NCBI GenBank assembly: GCA_947561585.1
Contig: CANNZV010000923.1
Location: forward strand, 487,923-551,922
Direction of reading: 5' to 3'
From: Caprella mutica
Taxonomy: Eukaryota; Arthropoda; Malacostraca; Amphipoda; Caprellidae
DNA length: 64,000 bases
Positions 45,665 through 57,032 of this stretch are shown here, in pieces. The notes below the pieces were generated by a model. It searched no databases. It was not told where the DNA came from and worked only from the letters and a program-made list of their open reading frames with translations. The position numbers and the translations under genes are program-made. The first letter of the stretch is position 1, and each line of letters starts with the position of its first letter.

Positions 45665-46555
45665 ACGTGAACGATGGTGTGGAACGTGTGCATTACAGAC
45701 GATAGAACGTCACATTGTGGAACGTGTGCCTTACAGACGATAGAACGTCACATTGTGGAACGTGTGCCTTACAGACGATAGAACGTCACATTGTGGAACG
45801 TGTGCCTTACAGACGATAGAACGCCTTGGTGTGGAACGTGTGCCTTACAGACGGTAGAACGCCTTGGTGTAGAACGTGTGCCTTACAGGCAAACGAACGT
45901 TTTGGTGTAGAACGTGTGCTTTACACACGATAGAACGTCACATTGTGGAACGTGTGCCTTACAGACGATAGAACGTCCCATTGTGGAACGTGTGTCTTAC
46001 AGACGACAGAACGCCTTGGTGTAGAACGTGTGTCTTACAGATGATAGAACGCCTTGGTGTGGAACGTCTGCTTTACACACGATAGAACGCCTTGGTGTGG
46101 AACGTGTGCTTTACACACGATAGAACGCATTGGTGTGGAACGCGTGCCTAACAGACGATAAAACGTCTTGATGTAGAACGTGTGCCTTAAAGACCAAAGA
46201 ACGCCTTGATGTGGAACGTGTTCCTCACACACGATAGAACGCCTTGGTGTGGAACGTGTGTCTTACAGACGATAGAACGCATTGGTGTGGAGCGCGTGCC
46301 TAACAGACGATAGAACGTCTTGATGTAGAACGTGTGCCTTAAAGACCAAAGAACGCCTTGATGTGGAACGTGTTCTTCACAGACGATAGAACGCCTTGGT
46401 GTAGAACGTGTGCCTTACATACGATAGAACGCCTTGGTGTGGAACGTGGGCCATTCAAACCAAGATCATAATGTAATAGAACGTGTTCCATTCAAACGAA
46501 AGAACATAATGTTATAGAACGTGTATCTTTCCAACGAAATAACGGGGGTGGAACG
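45665..46555. repeat. 38-bp minisatellite, about 23 copies
   Basis: The unit reads GTGGAACGTGTGCCTTACAG then ACGATAGAACGTCACATT. Copies fall into subtypes ending CGTCACATT, CGCCTTGGT or CGTTTTGGT, and a block of about five units (46060-46220) recurs at 46240-46400. Right-hand copies degrade toward 46555. Confidence 0.95.
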
Positions 46556-46559
46556 TGTT

Positions 46560-47305
46560 ACACTGAACATGCGAATAAAAATCTTTCAAATCATGTTACA
46601 AATTATTATCAGTGATATGAGTTATCTAAAATAAGAAACACCAACAACTTTATAAATTAATTTATGTCATAAAACTCTTTGAACATTATCAAGAAAATCA
46701 TGACTCAGTATATTCTATTGAATAATAGATATCATTTTAACTAAAGCTTTCAGCATAGAGTATTACAAATAGGTTTCACACAATATTCAATATTAATCGA
46801 CTGATTTTTAAAATTATTCTATTGCATACTTAATTAATACTCCATTTTCTTCATAACATTTTACAAAATAAATAAATAAAATAAATACAACGCTTTTCCT
46901 GAAATATGCATTTTATTACATTTTTTATGAGGGAATAGTGTGTTTTTCATTCCGTATTCAGTATTTTTATTCTTCACATTTGTGAGAATGTTTCATTGGT
47001 ATATTTGAAATCAAAGTCAATCCCTCAGGTATAGACTACTCACGAATGGAAGTCTGGCACATTTCTACCAAAAATATTATATCTTATTCATGCACAAATA
47101 TTTTGGTAATGAAGCTGCAATATTAGTACATATGAATAGTTATGAATATATTATATGCTTTTGTACCTAAATTATAAATAATGGCACCTAGTATTTTAGT
47201 AACAGATATTTTTTTTTCATAATTTATTCCATATAACAAATCTTCTTGTTAATCTATTTTTTTTAAATTTAAGTACGAATTTTAATATCTTTTGTGAAAG
47301 ATTTT
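46560..47305. other. A+T-rich spacer, nothing seen
   Basis: No repeat, element end or coding sequence is supported. Confidence 0.4.
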
Positions 47306-47309
47306 GTAT

Positions 47310-47490
47310 TTCATCCCTAGTGGAATATTATTTGTATTGACTGTAAATAGATATTGTAGGAATGTTCTTAACCGTGAGAGTTCATCCCTAGTGGAATATT
47401 ATTTGTATTAAGTGTAAATATAAATTGTATGAATTTTCTTTACCGTGAGAGTTTATCCCTAGTGGAATATTATTTGTATTGACTTTAAAG
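47310..47490. repeat. 71-bp tandem repeat, about 2.5 copies
   Basis: TTCATCCCTAGTGGAATATT then ATTTGTATT starts at 47310 and 47381, and in altered form at 47452. Each copy ends CCGTGAGAG. Confidence 0.9.
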
Positions 47491-48770
47491 CGAGTCCAAA
47501 AAAAACGGAAACCAACATTAAATTAGTATTTTTTAACAACTATTCAAGTTACAGTTTTCTACTAAGTATCATTTTCTTTGCTAAACCCTTCTTAATCCAC
47601 AATTAAATTATTTTCACAAAATTTGTTTCAATTTTATGAATGTTATAACGATTTTATTAACGGATGGTGAAAATGGCTTTGCGCAAATGGTCAGAAAATG
47701 GACAATGAATTAAGTTCAAAATTTATAAATATCTATATTGGACAACAACCCAATTAATAACACAGATTCAAATTCAGGTTTCAAAAGCAACCAAATAAAT
47801 ATTCCTTTTATAAAATAGTGACAATCTGGTGAAATGTGTTCAAGTACAAAAAGGAAGGCACAAGTTTTAATTTTAACAAGAGTCGTTCAGGTCACCCCTA
47901 CAATATGAAGCTTAGAGTGATTATTGTAAATTTTACAGTGATGAAACTATATGAAAATTACAAGCAGAACGGTTATTCCGTGGAACGTATTGCCAAATTT
48001 TATGATTAATTACTTCTCTGCTCATGTAAAACACAATTTTTCTCATGACTATATCTTCAACAACACGAACATCTTGGCGATATTTCTGTGGCGTGAAAAA
48101 TCTGTTTCAAGAAGTAGATGTCTGACTTTCCTTCTGTATGAATGGCATTCCCAAGCAACCATGACACATTGTGCCAACATGGGCACCATATGGTTAAATG
48201 GGCAAGAGATGGCAGACTGAAGAGTAGCCTAGAAATTACATGGGGTTAATGTGGTTTTCCATTCTCATGGAATGTTACCTTGGGAGAAGGTTGGTTCAAT
48301 GTGGTGAATCCGTCCCATTGAATTGTCATATTGGCCCAACCATATTACTATATAACGTGTCAACATTAAATCGCTGAAACTGATAAATATATTGGCAACA
48401 TCTTGGGCCAAGATGGTTTCAACGTAACAGCCCTTGCTGTCACCATGTTGGCCCATTTTGTAAATAACCACACAGTACCAATACGATTTGTACACTTAGT
48501 GCCAACATGGGCCCCATTAACTTGTGTTGCTTGGGTTGTAGGTCATATTTAGCAATTCGATTGACTGAAGGTTTCAAGATATAAATTCAATTTCTCCTAA
48601 AACAAAAACTTTTCTATTAAACATGAAGTTGCTGAACAAAATTGATTTTGTCATCAGATCGTACTGTCCTCTTGCAACCTGAACGACCCTTGATGAAAAT
48701 TTAATTTATGCTTTCCTTTGTGTACTTATCACATTTCTCCAGATTGTTAATATAATCTATAAAAGGATAA
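47490..48770. mobile_element. Family B transposon copy 2, with nested insertion
   Basis: The left part aligns by eye with the element at 6927: TTACAGTTTTCTACTAAG, CTAAACCCTTCT and TTTCACAAAATTTGTT follow in the same order. Subterminal AACAAGAGTCGTTCAGGT (about 47876) faces its inverse CCTGAACGACCCTTGATG (about 48678). The stretch TCGTACTGTCCTCTTGCAAC near 48660 is the inverse of 7307-7325. A short plus-strand phrase at about 47950-48010 reads YENYKQNGYSVERIAKFYD, like the helix-turn-helix start of a Tc1/mariner-group transposase. The far right end is too diverged to place exactly. Confidence 0.6.
48150..48535. mobile_element. Small MITE nested in family B copy 2
   Basis: The ends are CCCAAGCAACCATGACACAT and the inverted ACTTGTGTTGCTTGGG. 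Just inside each end lies GTGCCAACATGGGC, in mirror orientation on the right (AGTGCCAACATGGGCCCC in direct form). The length is about 386 bp, non-coding. Confidence 0.6.
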
Positions 48771-48774
48771 GTGA

Positions 48775-49295
48775 TGCGAATGATTTTAAAATTTGAAAAT
48801 AAGTAAAATACAAATACAATTTTTGAATTTTAAATTGTAATTTTTCGACAAGAGGAAGGCATGAGAATCTCTAATTTGCATGAGGAAAATAACTTTTAAT
48901 TAACTGTGATGAGTTTGACGAAGGCATAACTATGTGTTTAAAAAGAATATGACTTATTCATAAACCTATGGTACTGTATTTTTTTACAAATTATTAGTAT
49001 ATAATACTAAACTAAAGAGTACCAAATTTCAAGTAAAATATTGAGCATATAAGGAGAAATAAATACTTAAGTATATAGGACATTGGCAACTGAGAGAGCA
49101 GACCTGTGATTGGGTGGAAGAGAGGGTGTGTTTCTCGTGCGTTTATGTGTTCTCCATGAAAGTTTGTGTCTCTTTCTATACCTACGCTGCCATACGTCAC
49201 CACATTATAATTAATTTCATAATTTACGTGATTTATGCTAATTTTCACCGGTACGTAAATATTTTTTAACTTTCAAAAAAACAAAAATATATTTG
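48775..49295. other. Spacer, no secure gene
   Basis: A minus frame (49248-49012, 78 codons) with RDTNFHGEHINARETHPLFH has no recognisable domain. Confidence 0.3.
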
Positions 49296-49298
49296 GCA

Positions 49299-49341
49299 TG
49301 TATGTATGTATGTATGTATGTATGTATGTATGTATGTATGA
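49299..49341. repeat. (ATGT)n microsatellite
   Basis: About ten uninterrupted copies of the tetranucleotide. Confidence 0.95.
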
Positions 49342-49640
49342 ACAAAGACAAGAAAAGTCAATAAATTTAAAGGAATGACATGGAAGATTTTAAATAATTT
49401 AAAAAGGATGTGTTTAGAAAACACACATCAAGCTCATTAGGGTTAAAATGTATTGAGTTTTATTGTAAATATCATCACTCCCTTATGCGCCACCTTTCAC
49501 ATGGCGAATATTACCACCACTCATTTTTGCGCCACTTTACCTTCCGGTTAATTTAACTTAGTCAATTCAATCTCGTGTCTGTAGTATGTACATTTTGTCG
49601 CTGGGGAATAATAACACTTACGGTGAAGATAATCTGAGAC

Positions 49641-49672
49641 AGTCTAACTTCTATGGCGACACCACCATACTC
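49641..49672. repeat. HP-A single arm, copy 9
   Basis: GTCTAACTTCTATGGCGACA then CCACCATACTCC resembles the right arm only. Confidence 0.45.
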
Positions 49673-49744
49673 CTAACTAGTGTAATTACTAAAGTATTGT
49701 CATGAATATTACCAGGAACATGCAGTGATTCTATATGGAAAAGT

Positions 49745-49960
49745 CACTGTTATCGGACAGTTCCACATTTTCGATCATGCAGGAAAAGAAATATAAATTA
49801 TCATGTTGACTTGTTAATTTAATTGGTATCCTTGATACTTGCAGGCATCGTGTATACCAATTAAAATGGAAGTTGCAAGTATCATGGATAGTAATTCAAA
49901 TTACGAGTTAAAAAATTATCTTTTTTCTATGATCGAAAATGTTGAGCTGTCCAATTAAGA
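49745..49960. mobile_element. MITE-A copy 6
   Basis: The left end reads TGTTATCGGACAGTTCCACA then TTTTCGATCATGC. The right end inverts it: CTATGATCGAAAATGTTGAG then CTGTCCAATTAAG. The interior holds ATTGGTATCCTTGATACTTG and a nearby inverse, giving a second internal fold. Confidence 0.75.
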
Positions 49961-49964
49961 AATA

Positions 49965-51170
49965 ATTAATTTTTAGTTTTTGAAAAATAATAAATACACG
50001 GAGTATAATATTCACAAAAATATTTGAATTTCGCTGACATCATTCCACTTACTTTCTATGAAATATTCACCAAAATACACAGATTCTGGTGACAGTATTT
50101 CATTTACTTCATGAATAAGCTTTAATATTTTAGATGTTATAATAATGTTCAATAGAAAACATCATTTCTTTCATGAATATTCTCTCAATATCATCGAGTG
50201 GAGAAATATCGAGAGTATTTTCTTTTCTTTTGAAGTTTCAATGAATTAGTATTTTTCGCTTATATTATTGACACGAAGAGTTCAGACGGAAGTTTATTGA
50301 ATATAACGCCAGAATAAAATGCTGAATAATTTAGGATCTCTCTCCCTTTATAAGTTAATTTACAACATCAAAGCTCTTCCTTTCTCCGCTAATCAAATTA
50401 ACTCAGCAGTCTTTTCCCTGACTGAAGTTAATGTTGCATAAATAGGAAATTTCGAAGCTTTACATGAAGTAAATAATATAATTCATGGGGAAATCCATAG
50501 AACTACCTAACATTTCTGAGTGAAGTGTCGAAGTGAAACTTTACTCTGTTTAACTGATAAAATCTTAAAATGATAGATGAATTCTATACGCAATATGACT
50601 AAGAAAAATCTGAAACTATGGTAATGGATCTATCTACTATTTTTAAATTATCATCAGTCATTTCGAGGATATCTTAGCAAATTGTCTATATAGTATATAC
50701 CTCTCAGATATACACTTTATTCTATTTCCCGCTGTTTGTACCTATTTCATCGAGCTAATTTACTTAGCTTTCCTTCGTTAAATTCATTATAAAAGTAGGA
50801 GAGGATTAAGTCGGTATTTAAAGAAGGGACATCGCAGTGACTGATATTGACATTAGTAAAATGCACCTCCGATCACATTTTAAATTGGCTTCAATCGTAA
50901 AAGACGCTTTCATATTCCGTTCGAATGTTCATGGTAATTTTTAGACTACCATACACTCTTAAAAGATATCTAAACATTTCGACTGACATGGTAGGGTGGG
51001 ACCTACAAGAGATGATACTAAGTCCTTCGTTAAGATGATTTCGTCTGTGCGGTTTTGTTGATCCGACTTACAACTTTTTATAAAGTCGAATAAGTGAAAT
51101 GGTTTGGGGATTAGAGAACTCTCCATTTAGTGACTTATGGCAAGAATTTCTTTGTCATTGGAGACTTATA
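49965..51170. other. Spacer, no gene seen
   Basis: The DNA is A+T-rich with no organised repeat or open frame of note up to the second 32-bp array. Confidence 0.4.
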
Positions 51171-51174
51171 GGTA

Positions 51175-52262
51175 CCATCAGTGAAAAGAGTCTCTGTGAT
51201 GATGTACTATCAGAGAAAAGAGTCACTGTGATGATGTACTGTCAGATAAAAGAGTCACTGTGATGATGTACTATCAGAGAAAAGAGTCACTGTGATGATG
51301 TACTATCAGAGGAAAGAGTCACTGTGATGATGTACTATCAGAGAAAAGAGTCACTGTGATGATGTACTATCAGAGAAAAGAGTCACTGTGATGATGTACT
51401 ATCAGAGGAAAGAGTCACTGTGATGATGTACTATCAGAGAAAAGAGTCACTGTGATGATGCACTATAAGAGAAAAGAGTCACTGTGATGATTTACTATCA
51501 GAGAAAAGAGTCACTGTGATGATGTACTATCAGAGAAAAGAGTCACTGTGATGATTTACTATCAGAGAAAAGAGTCACTGTGATGATGTACTATCAGAGG
51601 AAAGAGTCACTGTGATGATGTACTATCAGAGAAAAGAGTCACTGTGATGATGTACTATCAGATAAAAGAGTCACTGTGATGATGTACTATCAGAGAAAAG
51701 AGTCACTGTGATGATGCACTATAAGAGAAAAGAGTCACTGTGATGATTTACTATCAGAGAAAAGAGTCACTGTGATGATGTACTATCAGAGAAAAGAGTC
51801 ACTGTGATGATTTACTATCAGAGAAAAGAGTCACTGTTATGATGTACTATCAGAGAAAAGAGTCACTGTTATGATGTACTATCAGAGAAAAGAGTCACTG
51901 TGATGATGTACTATCAGAGAAAAGAGTCACTGTGATGATGTACTATCAGAGAAAAGAGTCACTGTTATGATGTACTATCAGAGAAAAGAGTCACTGTTAT
52001 GATGTACTATCAGAGAAAAGAGTCTCTGTGATGATGTACTATCAGAGGAAAGAGTCACTGTGATGATGTACTATCAGAGAAAAGAGTCACTGTGATGATG
52101 TACTATCAGAGAAAAGAGTCACTGTGATGATGTACTATCAGAGGAAAGAGTCACTGTGATGATGTACTATCAGAGAAAAGAGTCACTGTTATGATGTACT
52201 ATCAGAGAAAAGAGTCACTGTGATGATGCACTATCAGAGAAAAGAGTCACTGTGATGATGAT
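51175..52262 (+). repeat. 32-bp minisatellite, locus 2, about 34 copies
   Basis: The unit is the same as at 21270-23070 (TGATGATGTACTATCAGAGA, AAAGAGTCACTG), in the same orientation. The rare variant CACTATAAGAG occurs at 51461 and 51717, exactly 256 bp (8 units) apart, with matching neighbours, so an 8-unit block was duplicated. The variant GTTATGATG clusters at 51830-52010. Confidence 0.98.
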
Positions 52263-52264
52263 AA

Positions 52265-53215
52265 TTCACAAATCACAGTTTTCTAATTTCTTATTATTTC
52301 CTATTTAACAAATTTGTCGTTGTGTGCCCAGATCAATTTTTATTAGTAGCTAAAAATCACTAAAAAATTTTTTTGGTAATGGGTTATTCAAAATATTTGA
52401 AAACATCATTAGCTACAGACGGAACGTTTGTGACACGACATTGTAGACTGAAAAGGTATCATCTACAGTTATTCATGTAATATTAAAAACTTATACAGTT
52501 TACGTACATTTCTTCGATGTATTAAGCTGTGCAGTAGAATTATTATATCTAACGGTTATTGGAAGCGTCAAATAATGATTTTCCTATCGTGACTGAAGGT
52601 AACTTCAGTTTTTGTTTCACCGGGAGTACCATGTTTGAATTTTGGCGATGTAATCCCGTGTATTTTACCCCCAAGATGTTTTTACTGTGGCAGAACAGAA
52701 GAAATATCTTGATGGTAGTTTCCACGCGGCAACACGGTAATATATTATTTCCCCCAGATGCAGGATATATTCCTAGGTATTTTTAACGGGGGAGATTATG
52801 ATGTCCTCGGCATGTATGATTGTTCGTGTAAGCCGCTTAGACGTTCTTGTTCCTTTTTGCGTATCAAATTTTCGTAGGGAGTCTGATCTCATTCTGAAGC
52901 TTCCGAATTGAAAGTGAATAATAGATGACAGGATCTAAGAGGGGAACTTTATTTAAATGTTATATCAAACTAGAGAATCATGTTCACTAATGACTGGAAC
53001 ATTTGATAAAAAGCTATTTTGATAATTTACATTGCTAACTTGGTGAAACGGGGTTACAGAACCATTTTAAGAAAATAAAAATAGTTTTTAAATAATATTA
53101 ATTGTTGAACATTAACTTAATAATAAACAATTATAAATGGCAACATTAAAGTTAAAATTAGGGATATAATTTTAGTACTCAAAACCATGTATTAAAACCC
53201 AAATAGAAATTATTG
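52265..53215. other. No secure gene; weak plus frame at 52559-52786
   Basis: The plus frame at 52559-52786 (75 codons, with FRTEFWRC-like and YFTPKMFLLW segments) lies in DNA of slightly higher G+C. No domain or exon edge is convincing. Confidence 0.25.
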
Positions 53216-53220
53216 CCCCC

Positions 53221-53250
53221 AGTTAATCTTCTATGGCCCCACCTAAAATT
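53221..53250. repeat. HP-A single arm, copy 10
   Basis: AGTTAATCTTCTATGGCCCC then ACCTAAAATT is a right arm without a partner. Confidence 0.7.
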
Positions 53251-53254
53251 TCAC

Positions 53255-53885
53255 TCTAGAAGGTATTATGTTCCTGATCTGGCTCATTGATCATCGAAGA
53301 TCAAACCACTGTGAGTCTACGATGATGAATGATATCAGGGGAGATGACTGATATGATCTTCATCTATGATATTCAACCATAATATCTGCTCTGATAGCAT
53401 TCTACGATAATTATATTAAATGGACATGGCTGGCATACCTTGAGCGTAGTTCACAGTTAGATATACAAGGGTTTAAGTATATTTTAATTTATTTCAATTT
53501 ATAAATTTTCATCATTTTTAAATTAGAGATACAAATAACTATGAAATTAGTTTTTATTATATATTTGATATACATTTGATGTTTCTAATGCATTAAATTA
53601 TAAATATAGATAACTATGGGAGTACTTTTTTTGTATTAGATTTTTAATACACACAACTATGGAAGTAGTTTTAATTTTATTTATTCTTGTTAATTGTCTT
53701 AAATTATAGTTTAAATACAGTTGACTTATCCAGTGTAAACATCGTGTTCTATCTAATATACAAACACTGCAGTATTTATTGGCAACAAATTATCAGTGGA
53801 CAGTGACAAAATACCGCCATGAAGCTTTAAAGATGCCACTTGTGCTGATTAAAATCTTGCTTATTGATCTCTGCTGCTACTATCC
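53255..53885. other. A+T-rich spacer with a few short direct repeats
   Basis: ATACAAATAACTATGAAATT, ATATAGATAACTATGGGAGT and ACACAACTATGGAAGTAGTT are three diverged relatives at about 55-bp spacing (53530-53680). No gene is seen. Confidence 0.45.
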
Positions 53886-53887
53886 GC

Positions 53888-55550
53888 TGGTGAAGTTACT
53901 GCTATCAGCTGGTGAAGTTACTGGTATCAGCTGGTGAAGTTATTGCTATCAGCTGGTGAAGTTACTGCTATCAGCTGGTGAAGTTTCTACTATCAGCTGG
54001 TGAAGTTTCTACTATCAGCTGGTGAAGTTTCTACTATCACCTGGTGAAGTTTCTACTATCACCTGGTGAAGTTTCTACTATCAGCTGGTGAAGTTTCTAC
54101 TATCAGCTGGTGAAGTTTCTACTATCAGCTGGTGAAGTTTCTACTATCAGCTGGTGAAGTTTCTACTATCAGCTGGTGAAGTTTCTACTATCACCTGGTG
54201 AAGTTTCTACTATCAGCTGGTGAAGTTACTGCTATCAGCTGGTGAAGTTACTGCTATCAGCTGGTGAAATTTCTACTATCAGCTGGTGAAGTTTCTACTA
54301 TCACCTGGTGAAGTTTCTACTATCACCTGGTGAAGTTTCTACTATCACCTGGTGAAGTTACTGCTATCAGCTGGTGATATTTCTACTATCAGCTGGTGAA
54401 GTTTCTACTATCACCTGGTGAAGTTTCTACTATCACCTGGTGAAGTTTCTACTATCACCTGGTGAAGTTACTGCTATCACCTGGTGAAGTTTCTACTATC
54501 AGCTGGTGAAGTTTCTACTATCAGCTGGTGAAGTTTCTACTATCACCTGGTGAAGTTTCTACTATCACCTGGTGAAGTTTCTACTATCACCTGGTGAAGT
54601 TACTGCTATCAGCTGGTGATATTTCTACTATCAGCTGGTGAAGTTTCTACTATCACCTGGTGAAGTTTCTACTATCACCTGGTGAAGTTTCTACTATCAC
54701 CTGGTGAAGTTTCTACTATCACCTGGTGAAGTTACTGCTATCACCTGGTGAAGTTTCTACTATCAGCTGGTGAAGTTTCTACTATCAGCTGGTGAAGTTT
54801 CTACTATCACCTGGTGAAGTTTCTACTATCACCTGGTGAAGTTTCTACTATCACCTGGTGAAGTTACTGCTATCACCTGGTGAAGTTTCTACTATCACCT
54901 GGTGAAGTTTCTACTATCACCTGGTGAAGTTTCTACTATCACCTGGTAAAGTTTCTACTATCAGCTGGTAAAGTTTCTACTATCAGCTGGTAAAGTTTCT
55001 ACTATCAGCTGGTAAAGTTTCTACTATCACCTGGTGAAGTTTCTACTATCAGCTGGTGAAGTTTCTACTATCAGCTGGTGAAGTTTCTACTATCACCTGG
55101 TGAAGTTTCTACTATCACCTGGTGAAGTTTCTACTATCACCTGGTGAAGTTACTGCTATCAGCTGGTGATATTTCTACTATCAGCTGGTGAAGTTTCTAC
55201 TATCACCTGGTGAAGTTTCTACTATCACCTGGTGAAGTTTCTACTATCACCTGGTGAAGTTTCTACTATCACCTGGTGAAGTTACTGCTATCACCTGGTG
55301 AAGTTTCTACTATCAGCTAATGAAGTTTCTACTATCAGCTGGTGAAGTTTCTACTATCACCTGGTGAAGTTTCTACTATCACCTGGTGAAGTTTCTACTA
55401 TCACCTGGTGAAGTTACTGCTATCACCTGGTGAAGTTTCTACTATCACCTGGTGAAGTTTCTACTATCACCTGGTGAAGTTTCTACTATCAGCTGGTAAA
55501 GTTTCTACTATCACCTGGTGAAGTTTCTACTATCACCTGGTAAAGTTTAT
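53888..55550. repeat. 22-bp minisatellite, about 75 copies, with a 550-bp higher-order duplication
   Basis: The unit reads CTATCAGCTGGTGAAGTTTC plus TA. The variants TTACTGC, GATATTTC and CACCTGG mark units. The segment from 54601 recurs at 55151 with the same variant order, a 550-bp (25-unit) duplication. CAGCTG and CACCTG are E-box hexamers present in nearly every unit. Confidence 0.98.
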
Positions 55551-55554
55551 ATCA

Positions 55555-55870
55555 ATACCTACTATTTGTTCGATAAATGCTATATTTTGTATTGTATTAT
55601 TTATACATATTCTGCATTAAAGAAAGTTGCAGATACATTATTTTGATGAAATTAGAAACTCATGGTCTTTATCTTAATTCCTTCTTCTCCTACTCCTGCT
55701 GACCGGCAACTGTAAAATAAAAAAAACTATGTACTCACTAAATGTCAATTCTTTATATGGGTTATAAAGAATCCAGTGGTACTAACCTTTGTGTTTGATA
55801 TTGAAGGGAATGCGTTTAAACGTAACACATCAACATCTTACCTCAGCTGTCAAATGAACCACACATTTAT
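55555..55870. other. Spacer between two arrays, nothing seen
   Basis: No feature is supported. Confidence 0.4.
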
Positions 55871-55874
55871 TCCT

Positions 55875-56372
55875 GTTAGTACCCATCACTGAATAAGAAC
55901 ATTCACCCATCACTGAATAAGAACATTCACCCATCACTGAATAAGAACATACACCCATCACTGAATAAGAATATTCACCCATCACTGAATAAGAACATAC
56001 ACCCATCACTGAATAAGAACATACACCCATCACTGAATAAGAATATTCACCCATCACTGAATAAGAACATACACCCATCACTGAATAAGAACATACACCC
56101 ATCACTGAATAAGAATATTCACCCATCACTGAATAAGAACATACACCCATCACTCAATAAGAACATTCACCCATCACTGAATAAGAATATTCACCCATCA
56201 CTCAATAAGAACATACACCCATCACTGAATAAGAATATTCACCCATCACTGAATAAGAACATACACCCATCACTGAATAAGAACATACACCCATCACTGA
56301 ATAAGAATATTCACCCATCACTGAATAAGAACATACACCCATCACTCAATAAGAACATCCACCCATCATTAA
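55875..56372. repeat. 24-bp minisatellite, about 20 copies
   Basis: The unit reads CCCATCACTGAATAAGAACA then TACA. AACATAC, AACATTC and AATATTC subtypes alternate in a recurring order (for example AACATAC, AACATAC, AATATTC). Minus frames stay open because of the period. Confidence 0.96.
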
Positions 56373-56437
56373 TAAACCATCAATAGACGAATCTCCTTCT
56401 TTTTCTTCATTCCACACAAACCAGTCTCGGTTAAAGT

Positions 56438-56602
56438 CCAGTTAAAGTCAGCGTTCAAATGCCAAACTGCGAGGGATTGAAACTCGTTACCCTTTCGACT
56501 GTTCAAAAATGTACAAAAGAGAAACAATGGAAAGCCGAATTCATTGTCCGTCTCAAACCTGAAACTCGGAGCAAATTCGTGAGAGTGTGTTGGTGTATTT
56601 AA
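56438..56602 (+). CDS. Candidate exon, function unknown
   Basis: A plus frame without an early Met stays open for about 54 codons: SVQMPNCEGLKLVTLSTVQK, then CTKEKQWKAEFIVRLKPETR and SKFVRVCWCI before TAA. Codon usage and composition look protein-like, but no strong splice sites bound it. A possible donor (TGTTG|GTGTAT) at 56592 would remove the stop. It may belong with 57033-57292. Confidence 0.3.
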   Translation, partial: PVKVSVQMPNCEGLKLVTLSTVQKCTKEKQWKAEFIVRLKPETRSKFVRVCWCI

Positions 56603-57032
56603 TTGGAGGGTATGGAAAGATTTAAATGAGTACAGTTGTATAATAAATTAGAAAATGGTTAGGTGGAGAAATATACAAGATCAACATCATGTTAAATATT
56701 ACTGTTGTTAAATGATTTTGGAAATATAAGTTATAGGAATATTTGAATTAATGTTTTAATTAGGTACATATCGCTGTCATTGAAGATAAAAAAGTTGTGG
56801 ATTTGCTAGGAAAATTAGTCTACAAAGAAATCTTGGTCTTACTTTCATTGCCATTCATTAATCTCATCAAGATAGTAAAACAAAGCCACCTGAAGTATCC
56901 CAAAGCCTAATCATTAACAATACATACAGTTCTATTCTTATCTGTAATATCATGTATTTTACTTAGGTAAGTAGAAGAATAGAATGGTAAAATACTCCTT
57001 TAACTTCACCCAGTTAAAAATAAGTACCGCAG

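Noticed and set aside
49484..49520. Second CTCF-like site (GCGCCACCTTTC)
   Set aside because: Only the nine-base core fits and the flanking positions do not.
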